Translations under genes and position numbers: made by a program
Shown here: positions 1 through 9,872 of the stretch, one piece after another
Numbering within the stretch: the first letter of the stretch is position 1
Layout: every line of letters begins with the position of its first letter
Notes under the pieces: model-generated
The model's database searches: none
What the model was told of the DNA's origin: nothing
What the model saw: only the letters and a program-made list of their open reading frames with translations
NCBI GenBank assembly: GCA_950022295.1
Contig: OX465600.1
Location: forward strand, 22,605,282 to 22,669,281
Direction: 5' to 3'
DNA length: 64,000 nucleotides
Origin: Bromus sterilis
Taxonomy: Eukaryota > Streptophyta > Magnoliopsida > Poales > Poaceae

Positions 1-4
1 GGGA

Positions 5-256
5 ATGGGAGCCTCCGGGACTAGACCCTTTGGTCGTGCTGCTGCCTCACCGTCGGCGTCCCGCGCGGTCACACCAGTGCACCCTGGCCCCGGTGGTAGT
101 GGTGCCTCGCGCGAGAGCACACCGGTTCATGTTGGCGCAGGATCACCTGCTTCCGGTGCTGGTTCGACGGCGCCTCCGCATCGTCAGTCGCCTATCTTCA
201 CGCGCGGAGACCTCGGCTTCTCCAGCTCGACTCCCTCTCCGGACGGGATGAGCTGA
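5..256 (+). CDS. Possible C-terminal end of a CACTA-encoded protein (partial)
   Basis: An open frame enters from the left edge and stops at 256. It is rich in Pro, Ser, Gly and Ala (for example TPVHPGPGGSGASREST), without a domain I recognise. Such low-complexity tails end some CACTA-encoded proteins, and it lies about 300 bp before the subterminal repeats of the element. A second frame is open over the same stretch, so the GC content alone could explain it. Treated as a weak, partial call. Confidence 0.25.
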   Translation: MGASGTRPFGRAAASPSASRAVTPVHPGPGGSGASRESTPVHVGAGSPASGAGSTAPPHRQSPIFTRGDLGFSSSTPSPDGMS

Positions 257-552
257 CGTGTAGAGGTCTCGTTTGTACCGATACGATGTTTGGGATGTTG
301 TTATACTTTGTATCCATACTATGTCTCTTATTTTGCATGTTTGGAACTTGTTATGCTATATATGTATAAGATGTTGTTATACTATGTCTCTTATTTTGCA
401 TTGTTTGGTCCTTATCAATGTGCATTTGTAATATAAATGCCTATAATGCCTGGCTCTGATCTGGGTATGAATAATATAATGGCTATATGCTTATGAGAAT
501 TTTAAATATGCAAAAAATGAACCAGAAATGAAAAAAAGGGAAAACATGTTAG

Positions 553-906
553 GACCTACGCCGACGGCCTGGCCGTCGGCGTAGGCCTTGTTTTGTGCGC
601 ACAGCCTGTCGTGTGGCACCCTAGGCCGACGGCCCGGCCGTCGGCGTAGAGGGCAACCAGGCCTAACGGCCGTTAAGCCCAGGGTGGGGCCCACTGGTGC
701 TACGCCGAGGGCCTCTACGCCGACGGCCGCACAAAAGCCGTCGGGCCAGATCCTACGCCGACGGCCGCCCCTACGCCGACGGCTTTTAGGGCAAGCCCGA
801 GAAAACTCATGCCCGACGGCTATACGCCGACGGCGGCCGTCGGCGTAGGCCTAAGCCGACGGCTTTATGGCCTACGCCGACGGTGGCCGGCCGTCGGCGT
901 ATGGCT
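553..906. repeat. Subterminal repeat array of the left CACTA element
   Basis: More than a dozen copies, in both orientations, of TACGCCGACGGC or its complement GCCGTCGGCGTA, some paired head to head into perfect palindromes such as GGCCGTCGGCGTA next to TACGCCGACGGCC. High GC (CpG-rich) against AT-rich flanks. In CACTA elements these arrays bind the element-encoded DNA-binding protein; here that role is by analogy. Confidence 0.85.
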
Positions 907-920
907 GCCGTCCCGTAGTG

Positions 921-1745
921 AAACCAAAAGCACATATGTTGCGATGCAAATTAGAAATTTGAAAGCTACACATGCATAATATCTATGACAAAGATGTAAT
1001 AGGATAATTTCATGTTGAGCCGCTTTGATCGATTGATGTGGCCTATTTCCATTTAGAGTGTATTCCGTTGGTTCTCGCATTCATAAACATCGTCTTTGCG
1101 CATTAATGAAGTACTTATGTTGGCCTTATGTGGTTACCTCAGATGAAGTCGTACAGATGAGCGGCTCCTTGATGCATTTGCTAGCTGCCAAAGCAAGACG
1201 CACATGCATGCATGTCTTTTAGCTGCAACACTTCAAGATTGGTTCTAGGGTAGTAAGATAATATAACGACTAGGAAATTGGTCATTATTTTGAAGCTGGA
1301 GCTTGAATTCATGCAAGTCTTCTTAATTCATGCAATTTGGTATGTACTACTTTGATAAAGCTTCTAAGATTTAAAAAAATTTACTTGGTTGTGTAAGACG
1401 GGGATTCAGATTACAATGGGTCAAAATAGGGGATTCAGCTAACCCTCAATGAAACTAGCCCTAAGTCGAACCCACACCATAACTATGAAAGAAATTTTGC
1501 TTGCTCTAAAACTGGAATAATCTAGTCTCCAACAGCTGATAGAAATTAACTTCCTTTGAAAAGATATCGAAGTATGGTTAAAGTAGAAAATGTTAAACAT
1601 GGCTATATGTGGAACACTAGATGCACCCCACTTGTGCAAACCTAGCTCAAGCTCACGCTTGGGACTCAATTTGCCGTGACATTCATGTCTTTGGAACAAG
1701 TGTAAGAAGCTGACCAATATGATGTTTGTGTGCGCGCGCGCATGT
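921..1745. other. Intergenic stretch, nothing recognisable
   Basis: AT-rich DNA between the CACTA end and the Cassandra element. A (CG) run of alternating bases at about 1729-1740 precedes the Cassandra target site. Short open frames here have no family features and look like chance. Confidence 0.6.
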
Positions 1746-1981
1746 TGTGATAGGACATGATCTCAATATGAATGATAGACTACTAGTATCAACTAGGTGC
1801 ACCTTATTTTCTGGGAGTAGACCTTGGACGGGTGACCGACTAGAAAGTTGATTCTACGTGCGTACGAGTGAGGACAAAGTGTGCAGAAAAGACTAGTATT
1901 GGTATGTGAGTACAGTCGGAAACATAGGCACACCGGCCATGAAATAGATGGTTAACCGATGGGTTTGGGCAGGGTGTTACA
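1746..1981 (+). repeat. Cassandra 5' LTR (236 bp, internally deleted)
   Basis: Aligned to the 3' LTR, this copy lacks roughly 42 bp corresponding to the 5S internal promoter A-box and intermediate element, while keeping the C-box-like GACGGGTGACC (1827-1837). The deletion should abolish any Pol III start from this LTR (inference). Confidence 0.8.
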
Positions 1982-2145
1982 GTTGGTACTAGAATCGACC
2001 CTAGCGGTTACACGGTGCTTGTGCGGGTCAGTGAGGCTTACATGGAGTACATGTGAGATGCCTGCACTAGCGCGCACAGACGTGTGCCAAAGAGGAACGT
2101 TCCTGCTGGCCGATGGGGACGTCGGTTCCTTTAAGGGATGGTGTA

Positions 2146-2423
2146 TGTAACAACCCATGATCTCAATTGAAATGATATACCAATCATATCAACAAAGTGC
2201 ACCTTTTTCCGGGATCCTATCAGGAAAGAACTACCAGGTTAAGCGTGCTAGGCTTGCAATAGTCTTGGAATGGGTGACCGACTGGAAAGTTGATCTCTGG
2301 TGCGGACGAGTGAGGACAAAGTGGACAGAAAAGACTAGTGTTGATATGCGAGAATAGTCTCGATCCCGGACGCACTAGCTATGGAATCGGTGGTTAACCG
2401 ATGGCTTTGGTAAGGGCTTTACA
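2146..2423 (+). repeat. Cassandra 3' LTR (278 bp)
   Basis: Starts TGTAACAACCC and ends GGGCTTTACA. It is the fuller LTR and carries the whole 5S-like domain. Confidence 0.8.
2168..2306 (+). promoter_or_regulatory. 5S rRNA-like internal Pol III promoter domain in the Cassandra LTR
   Basis: GGGATCCTATCAG, GTTAAGCGTGCT (A-box region, 2238-2249) and GGAATGGGTGACC (C-box region, 2267-2279) match the order and spacing of plant 5S rRNA. The match is diverged and flanked by LTR sequence, so this is not a 5S rRNA gene. In the Cassandra family such domains are known to be transcribed; activity of this copy is unknown. Confidence 0.8.
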
Positions 2424-3514
2424 CACGTGCATGCGTGTATATGTTTTTTTAAAGTCCTCTGCCTTATACGATATACAGTTATTATTTTTATGTGTAACAG
2501 GTTTCAGCCATGACAGTGCGGATCCGATGTAGAATAACTGGTGGAGATAATTTACTTATGTCAATAGATGTGCTGGCTTGTTTGCTGTGTATTTTAATAA
2601 TAAAAATATATTCATATGGTGCACTTATTAAAAAAAATCAAAGTGTGTCAAATTTCATTTTTTAAAATTGTGTTACTTACATCACATCTCTAAACAAAGT
2701 TCTATTGTGTACAAAGTCTCAAATTCATTAGGAAATTTACCTATGTATATGATTCATGAAAGTGAATGCATATATCTAATTGCAAATTTGATGAATTGTC
2801 ATTTTGAATTTTGTATAGAATATATATATTTAATGCATTGATCAAACACATAATTTTAGGCATTTACATACTTGAACTTTGAGATTATATATATTGTTCA
2901 AAATCCGTAGATAAGATAGAGTTATATTATATATACACTTAATAGTCATTGTATATAGTCACTTTTATCAATTTACGTGTGATATTCTGCTAGCTCCTAT
3001 AATCCGGACCAAATAGAATCATGGCGAAGATATTTTTACATATAGACATGATGAGAGCAAAGTGTGGTGTCATGTTTGCCTCTTGTTTTGGTAATATAAT
3101 AGATAGTCACATACACATTTTATTTTAGCAATTTAGCTAAGTTACATCCAACTATGAAGACAAGTTGAATGATGTTTATCTTGTTTAAAAAAGTTGAAGG
3201 ATGTGAGTTAATCTAGTGTACTGAAAGAGTCTTCAATCAATAACTAAGTATTCATAAGATATCTACAGATATGAAGAGGAGCTAGCCCCTTGCAAATGTT
3301 TAGCTATCAGATTATTTTTTTAGTAGTGGGGCCAGTTGGAGCCTAGCTAGCACATCGTCCTATTAATACCCTCTGAAACGAGATAGCTAGATGCACCAAA
3401 GAGTGTTTTTGGACACAAATCTCAAAACATCTCTCCAGTAGTCCAGTAGTACATCCTATTGCACAAGTTTCCGTAGATATATATCCTCCTTCGTAGCATC
3501 CCTATAGCTAGCTC
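2424..3514. other. Upstream region of the CYP79 gene
   Basis: AT-rich, no coding signal and no clear transposon. A TATA-like stretch CTATTAATACC lies near 3359-3369, about 145-155 bp before the first ATG of the P450 gene, and is a plausible core promoter with a leader of about 110-125 bases. This is inference from position and composition only. Confidence 0.4.
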
Positions 3515-5306
3515 ATGGCCTCATGTAGCATGAGTTCGCAAAGAACGTACGGATTCATAGCCACAACACACACCCATATGGCTTACTATTTCTCAAGTCT
3601 TACGACTCTTGCTACTCTGGTAATTACCATGGCCATCGTACTAGTCTTTTTTGCACTCAAAAATAGAAAAGTGGCGCTCTCCGTTAAAAGTGAGCAACGC
3701 CAGCTCCCCCCTGGGCCTCCCACGCTGCCCTTCATCGGCAACATCCACCAGATGATATGGAACAAGCCGGCCGTGTTCCGGTGGATCCATCGCCTGCTCC
3801 AGGAGATGGACACAGACATCATGTGTCTGCGTCTCGGAGCCATTCATGTCATCGCTGTGACATGCCCGGAGATAGCCTGCGAGGTGCTGCGGAAGAAGGA
3901 CGAGGTGTTGGCCTCCCGTCCGGCCACCTTCGCCTCGGGTTCGTTCAGCTTCGGCTACAAGGGCACCGTCGTGTCACCCCATGGAGAGCAGTGGAGGAAG
4001 ATGAGGCGCGTCCTCACCTCGGAGATCCTCACCCCGTCCATGGAGAAGAAACTCCATCACCTCCGGCAGGAGGAGTGCGACCACCTTGTGACCTACATCA
4101 ACAACACTTCCATGGCATGTCCAAACAGCCTTGTGGACGTGCGCCATGTTTCCCAGCATTTCTGTGGTAACATGATAAGAAGGCTCGTGTTGGGTAAGAA
4201 ATACTTTAGCAGCAGTGAGCTGCCGGGTTCATCGGCTAGAGGGCCTGGACCTGAGGAGGTGGCACATGTGTCGGCTCTCTTCACACTCCTCAACTACCTC
4301 TACAACTTCTGCATGTCCGACTATTTCCCAGCCCTCGTAGGGCTCGACTTGGAGGGCCATGAGAAGGTTTCCAAGGATGTTATGGAAACACTTAACCGGT
4401 TGCATGATCCCATCATAGACAAGAGGATCCACGAAAGGTTGAACCTTTGGAAAAGTGGTGAAAAGAAAGAGCCGAGCGACTTTTTGGATGTTCTGGTTTC
4501 TCTTGAAGATGTAGATGGTCAACCTTTGCTATCTATAGATGAAATCCGGGCGCAGATAGTGGTTAGTATACCTTTAAAACTCTATTAAGATGAATTGGCC
4601 ACACCATTAGTCGTACTTTGATCATTCATTTTTCCAATCGAGAGAAAACTGACCATATTTTCTTATATTGATGTAGGAAATGATGTATGCAACAATCGAT
4701 AACCCATCGAATTCTGTTGAGTGGGCACTTGCTGAGATGGTGAACAAGCCAGAGGTGATGAAAAAAGCAACCGACGAACTCGATACTGTCATCGGTAAAG
4801 ATAGACTTGTCCAGGAGTCTGACATTCCACAACTAAACTATCTCAAATCATGCATCCGAGAGGCTTTCCGCATACACCCATACCATCCATTTAATCCACC
4901 CCATGTTGCCATGGAAGACACCACCATCGCTGGCTACACCATCCCTAAAGATAGCCATGTCATTTTAAGCCGGATGGGACTTGGTCGAAACCCCAAGATC
5001 TGGAACGAACCACTTGAGTTTCAGCCTGAGAGACATTTGAATACCACGAATGTTGTCCTCGGTGAACCAGGACTACGTTTCATTTCGTTTAGTAGTGGGA
5101 GGAGGGGTTGTCCAGGAATTTCACTTGGTACTTCAGTCACAGTGATGTTGTTCGCGAGGATGTTGCAGGGATTCGTCTGGACTAAGCCCCCTGGCATTGA
5201 CAAAATCAGTCTTCAAGAAAGCAATATCGGCGCCCTTGCCTTAGCCGAGCCGCTGGTTCTGCAAGCTAAACCACGTCTGGCCTTACATCTCTATGAGCAA
5301 ATTTAA
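3515..5306 (+). CDS. Cytochrome P450, CYP79 family (amino acid N-monooxygenase)
   Basis: Two exons, 3515-4561 and 4677-5306, joined by a phase-0 GT-AG intron of 115 bp; 558 aa from the first ATG (537 aa from the in-frame ATG at 3578, which directly precedes the hydrophobic anchor and may be the true start). Visible features: N-terminal membrane segment (about 26-49), proline hinge LPPGPP, ExxR as EAFR (411-414), PERH (466-469) and haem loop FSSGRRGCPG with Cys494. NPSNSVEWA in place of the usual oxygen-binding AGTDTT motif, together with NPPHVA, is diagnostic of CYP79 enzymes, which convert an amino acid to its aldoxime on the ER as the first step to cyanogenic glucosides or oxime volatiles. 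Grass CYP79A members are the nearest in pattern. The residue after the haem Cys is Pro-Gly, where CYP79A1-type enzymes have Ile-Ala. No CYP71 or UGT partner is in the window. The substrate cannot be read from sequence. Confidence 0.93.
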
Positions 5307-5437
5307 TAGATTTCATGAATGTTTTATCCGATTACCAGGAATATATGTACTAATAAGAATTTGCTAGATGTGATAACCTTAGAGGGTGAACATTCATTGG
5401 TTCTTCGGAAAGACCAGGAAGTGCGTGTCTGTGTAGA

Positions 5438-5443
5438 AATAAA
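5438..5443 (+). terminator. Polyadenylation signal of the CYP79 gene
   Basis: AATAAA, 132 bp after the stop codon, in an AT- and GT-rich 3' region. Plausible near-upstream element; the cleavage site is not determined. Confidence 0.5.
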
Positions 5444-6430
5444 GCAATGAAAATGCTACATGTAATGTGTGTTGTTGAGTTGTATGCACTGTCATGTGTG
5501 TGCAGAGGTCGTAAGATTTGCTCGTTTCTAGTATTATCTAAATAAATCTATTGTATGTATTTGCCCTTGTGATATTTTTCAAACAGTTCATGGAGTTATA
5601 AATTTATATATTGGCTATCACCTTTGCATCATAAATTTACAACGCTATTTTTTTACAATGTGAGAACCAAGCAGAATCAGACATATCACTACTGCTCAAC
5701 ATGAAATTGTCCTATTACATGCTCACCATTAAATTTTTACATGTGTAACTTTGATGATTCCAGTATTTTGTACTCTTGTCAGTTAAAAAAAAGTATCTTC
5801 TATTTAGGGCATATACGGTTAAGCTTATAATTCCAGTTCTTAGTATTGAAATACAATTAACAAAGACAAACAAGAGAATGAATGGGGAAGAAATATATAA
5901 AGAGGGAAGAAAAGGACTTTTGTGTCATTAATACGTATAACTAATGTAAAGACAAAGTTTATATCCACATTTACTAATGCTTGTTCAAAGCGAAGGACAC
6001 ACATATACTGGTAAAACAGAATGTTATACGGCCTCTTGTATACCTTTGATGTTTCACATGGTGCTCTTCCAGCTCTCCTTGGTCCTTTTGCATGTACCAT
6101 ATTTACACCATCGATACATATTGTGCAAAGAACATGCATTCACACACGTGATTTCTTGTAGAGATAAATGGTAGTATTCCAGTTCAGTTTATCCGTGGAA
6201 TCATGTCCAAGGAATATGCAAATACGTTAATGCGTACAAAAGTTTCTTTGACAAGCCCAAAAAAACTACAAATGCCAAGAATCTATATAATATATATATA
6301 ATGCATGCTGGGATAGAGGAGGCAAAAAATATGAAGACTGTAGGCCGCGACAAATGGTATGAAAAAGTAGCTGGATTAAGTTTAACTGCATCTTAGAATA
6401 AAAAATAATTTTAATCATGAATGTTTATAA
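5444..6430. other. Intergenic stretch, nothing recognisable
   Basis: AT-rich 3' flank of the P450 gene with a TA-rich microsatellite near 6283-6301. No domain-bearing reading frame seen. Confidence 0.5.
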
Positions 6431-7110
6431 ATATACATGTGGAAAAGGTGGAAAAGAATGTTCACAAGCTCCTCAATAAAGATAGCATCCCATGGGTTTC
6501 ACTGCTTTGGGAATCCTCATATCAATGATCTTATTTGCTCAATATAATATGGAAAAGCTCAAATTAGTCTCAAGCACAAAATATTTTGCTGGCTAAACCT
6601 CCATAACAAATTAACACCAGGGAAATTCTTCGAAAAAAGGTTTCAACATGGACAATTTTTCGTGTGCCTGCTGCAACCAAAATTCCAGTGAAACCCTACT
6701 GCACTTGCTATGGGACTGTAACTTTGCACATAGAAGCTGGATTTCTCTTATTCCCTTCAAACAGAGAGGGACATCAAGCATGCACAAACAATAATCTACA
6801 TTAGTTTCATAATGTTGCACAGAACAGCCATTGGTTGATCTCTCCACTTCCCACCACCACCAATACACTTTCTTTAATTGTATAATACCTTTTTTTATTT
6901 GTGACGCCCATTAAATAGAAAATATGCCGTAGAACAAATGGTTGCTGCCTGAAAAAAATTTGGAAAAGAAAACAAAAGGCAGTCCAGAATATCGACAATT
7001 GACGCCAGTGCGCTCTCGGGTAGAGGAAAGCAAAACTTATGAGAAAATATAAGCCGTGAGGCATGAACCAATAACACCCCGACACCACGGCGACTATGAG
7101 TAGGACATGC
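6430..7110 (+). pseudogene. LINE remnant with zf-RVT domain
   Basis: Translating the plus strand with frame changes gives a reverse-transcriptase zinc-binding (zf-RVT) signature: FCWLNLHNKL at about 6586-6615, then SCACCNQ followed by HLLWDC at about 6660-6720, a CxxC...HxxxxC pattern typical of the C-terminal part of plant L1-type LINE proteins. Frameshifts and stops interrupt it, and the part to about 7110 keeps only an IWKRK-like stretch. No intact frame, poly(A) tail or target duplication found. Confidence 0.6.
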
Positions 7111-7869
7111 ACACGCTGTATATTCCTTTATCTGGCAGTTAGTGATTCGTTAGATTTCCTATCTCCTGTTCTCTGAACTACTTTATTGTGATTGATTAAT
7201 TGGACTTCACGACATGCATGCATACGCGGACGCTTTAGTTTGGCAGTTAACAATGACACATTCTAACAAAGAGACTGTCTAACAAATGGACCGGTGAATC
7301 CATGAAGGTGGTCAAATAAAGAATAGTAGTGCTATCGACAAGAAAGAAACCATACTGTCGACGGCAAGTCGTCAAGTCGCTTGCATAATCACTCGCTTCC
7401 TTTGAACATGCAGGGAGCAGGCAGCTCAATCCACATGGATTAAATTTTGACGCTGGCCGACTGCATATACTACAAAATTAATACATCATATAGCCTACTA
7501 GATTCTGAAAGATGATCAATCTCGTGCCAACTGCTTGTGTATGATCAACTTTAGAATATTGTTCCTTGGTGGCCAGTGGGAAACATAGCTAGCTACAGTC
7601 TTGCGGTGTACATCCTTGTAATCCATAACAATATTTTATTTTTACAAACTAGCCATGTCCCCATTCGCAATTGTCAGTAAAACATATTATTGAATTTATT
7701 TCCTTTTTGAAACACATTAGTATATATAGGGAAAGCTTGAGATATACTCCATGGGGCTATATCGACACGCACTTGTGTCGTGTCCTTACTGAAGGTGGTG
7801 GTTTGAAACTTAACTTTGGGGATGAGAATTCGGAGTTCAATCTTGTAGTGGACTCGCTATCATCGGCGC
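7111..7869. other. Intergenic stretch, nothing recognisable
   Basis: AT-rich DNA between two LINE remnants. Short open frames on both strands carry no recognisable domain. Confidence 0.5.
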
Positions 7870-8124
7870 ACGAGCGATGATTCCTTCTTGAAGGTGTAGC
7901 TTAGGAATTATGTATTTTTTGTTTTTGATGTGTTTTGTATCATAGGGTTAGTGGCTATCTGGAGAAGTTACTGTCGCGAGGTATATGGCCTCTGGGTTTA
8001 TTTTTCGCTTTATTTCTGAGTCGAGATTGTTCGGCTGCTGGATTCTGCAATTTTAATAATATATGGCCGTACACATCTTCTGATGCAGAGGCCGGGGGTT
8101 ATCCTCCTTTTTCAAAAAAAAATA
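7870..8124 (+). mobile_element. 3' end of a LINE-like element with poly(A) tail
   Basis: The stretch ends in TCTGATGCAGAGGCCGGGGG, then TTATCCTCCTTTTTC and A9, a 3' tail pattern I recognise from non-LTR elements of Triticeae. The 5' end is undefined. The MULE-type MITE at 8135 inserted just beyond the tail. Confidence 0.5.
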
Positions 8125-8134
8125 CTTCATGGGA

Positions 8135-8522
8135 GGTACACCCTATATCCAGACCGTCCATATTTATATTGAGACCCGTGCATATCACTTTTTCTTGGGT
8201 TTTTTCTCACAAAAGAAAAAAAACATTTGAACTATAAACTTTGCATGTCAGCGCCACATAAATGTTTAGTGAGTTTTTGTGTGCATTGGAAATATCTAAA
8301 GATAAATATCATAATCAATTGTATCAATTTAGAAATTTCTACTGTGCAAAACGAACAAAAATATATTTTGCGCGGTGTAATATTATTGTGTTGTTGACTT
8401 GCAAAGTTTCAACTACGGTCTACAAATGTTGTTTTATTTGGCAGAAACAAAAATGTAAATTTCTGTAGTGATATAGCCCAGATCTTGATGTAAAGTTGGA
8501 TGCCCCAGACAGAAGGTGTAGC
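8135..8522. mobile_element. Mutator-type MITE (388 bp)
   Basis: The 9-mer TTCATGGGA occurs on both sides (8126-8134 and 8523-8531), the target-duplication length typical of Mutator-like elements. The ends are imperfect inverted repeats: GGTACACCCTATATCCAG on the left against GCTACACCTTCTGTCTGG on the right complement. No coding capacity. Confidence 0.65.
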
Positions 8523-8531
8523 TTCATGGGA

Positions 8532-9775
8532 GTATATTGTTATGTTTTTACGAAAAAAGCATATTCGTTCCCACCACTGTTTTCTACATAATATTAGGTT
8601 AATTCCTACGTAGATGTTAAGTCTTGATGGGATGATTAATTCACCATATTATATTACTCGGTGACATATAACATTCAAAGTAATAGAGTTGGATATTAGA
8701 TAGTTAGTAGCTGGCATGTGTAAAAATCCACGAAGTCAAAAGATTAGGTAAATACAAAATGCGACAAATTAGATATTTTTATGCAATTATAAGATTTCAT
8801 AAATATTGAAAACCTATTTATTTAAATACTGGTGCATGTACTAGTATTTGAAATAAACTCAGTAGTTGTATAAGATGTTTCTCGGTAGTAATTAAAGAAA
8901 GTGTGGCATGCTTTGTTTCTTGTATTGGTGTTACGATGTCTAGATGCACATAACTATAAAAACAGTCGATCACTTTTACGTGATATTAAATAGTAACCAA
9001 AACTACTGCCACTTATGTGTGGTATTTATGTATGGCTTTGCAATTTGTCAAGTCAACTAATATCACATTTTCAAAGAGCCTCTCTAACAAATGGGTGAAG
9101 GTAGTAAAAAAACAATATTTATACCAACTTGGAAGAAAGATAATATTGGGCAATATTGATGGTAAGTTCCAATGAGTTGTTCATGATTACACTTTTTTAG
9201 GGATATCATGATTACTCACTTGACTTGAATATATTAGGATCTAGGTAGCTGGTTTCTTATATGACATGAAATTTGATGTTGGGCGTCCGCATATACTAAA
9301 ATAGCTTAATACTGCAAATATGGCCTGCAGAATTTTAGGACACACTTGCTAGCTTGTTTGTTTCTCCTTGATTTACCGGCTATAATCAATTGTGCGAACT
9401 TGTGTATGGTAAGTTCAACAATATAGTTTCTTGGTGTCAAGTTGAAACCATAGCCTCGATGTTGTCGAATGCGCTCTCCAAATCCATAGTAGGTTTTGTT
9501 TGGTAAAAATGGGTATACAATTTTAGGTATGTGTATGTAGATGACAATCTATTCCTCCCGAACTGCAAGAATGGTTAATTAGCTACCAGTAATTAATACT
9601 CTTACTTATGTTATGGTTACTTATGTGTTGTAACCAGGGGAAATAATCCTCAAATCAGTGTCTTGCTCACCATGACAAAAATTACAACTAGTAAAACAAA
9701 GGAATAGTCACGACCTACTTATGTTATAGGTTGATATGAATTTTAATGTGTTGTGAAAAGATATTGACATTATAT
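8532..9775. other. Intergenic stretch, nothing recognisable
   Basis: AT-rich, no coding signal or repeat structure that I can support. Confidence 0.5.
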
Positions 9776-9777
9776 TA

Positions 9778-9870
9778 CTACCTCCGATCCATATTAATGG
9801 ACACACACTTAGTACAACTTTGTACTAGAGTTGTATTAAGTGTGTGCCCATTAATATGGGTCAGAGGGAG
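9778..9870. mobile_element. Stowaway MITE (93 bp)
   Basis: TA target duplications (9776-9777, 9871-9872) flank inverted ends CTACCTCCGATCCATATTAA and TTAATATGGGTCAGAGGGAG. The whole element folds into a near-perfect hairpin around CACACACTTAGTACAA. Same subfamily as the copy at 44748. Confidence 0.85.
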
Positions 9871-9872
9871 TA

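Larger units (their letters stand above)
1..920. mobile_element. CACTA (En/Spm) element, right end only
   Basis: The right end of a CACTA transposon that begins left of the window. The last bases, up to 920, read CCGTCCCGTAGTG, the inverse of a CACTACGGGACGG terminal repeat. Upstream, 553-906 is packed with direct and inverted copies of the 12-mer TACGCCGACGGC, the subterminal repeat array expected as transposase binding sites. Positions 1-256 are GC-rich and may be the end of an element gene; 257-550 is AT-rich and non-coding. The matching left terminus and 3-bp target duplication cannot be tested here. The type call is firm; the family name is not assigned. Confidence 0.88.
1746..2423 (+). 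mobile_element. Cassandra TRIM retrotransposon with 5S rRNA-like LTRs
   Basis: Terminal-repeat retrotransposon in miniature. The 5' LTR is 1746-1981 and the 3' LTR 2146-2423; both start TGT and end TTACA. Flanking 5-mers CATGT (1741-1745) and CACGT (2424-2428) are a target duplication differing by one C/T change. The internal part (1982-2145, 164 bp) has no coding capacity and starts with TTGGTACTAGAA, a decayed primer-binding site for initiator tRNA-Met. The 3' LTR keeps a 5S rRNA-like domain; the 5' LTR has lost about 42 bp of it. Families of this type (Cassandra) are known across vascular plants and rely on other elements for enzymes. Confidence 0.88.

Noticed and set aside
553..906. CRISPR-like repeat array
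   Set aside because: Repeats occur in both orientations with irregular spacing, as CACTA subterminal binding sites do; the genome is eukaryotic.
2168..2306. A 5S rRNA gene
   Set aside because: The 5S-like core is diverged and embedded in both LTRs of a TRIM element with target duplications; it is the Cassandra LTR domain.
3586..4522. Minus-strand frames within the P450 exon
   Set aside because: Antisense shadows of a clear CYP79 exon.
6283..6301. TA-rich microsatellite as a promoter element
   Set aside because: No gene follows downstream in either direction within reach; ordinary dinucleotide repeat.
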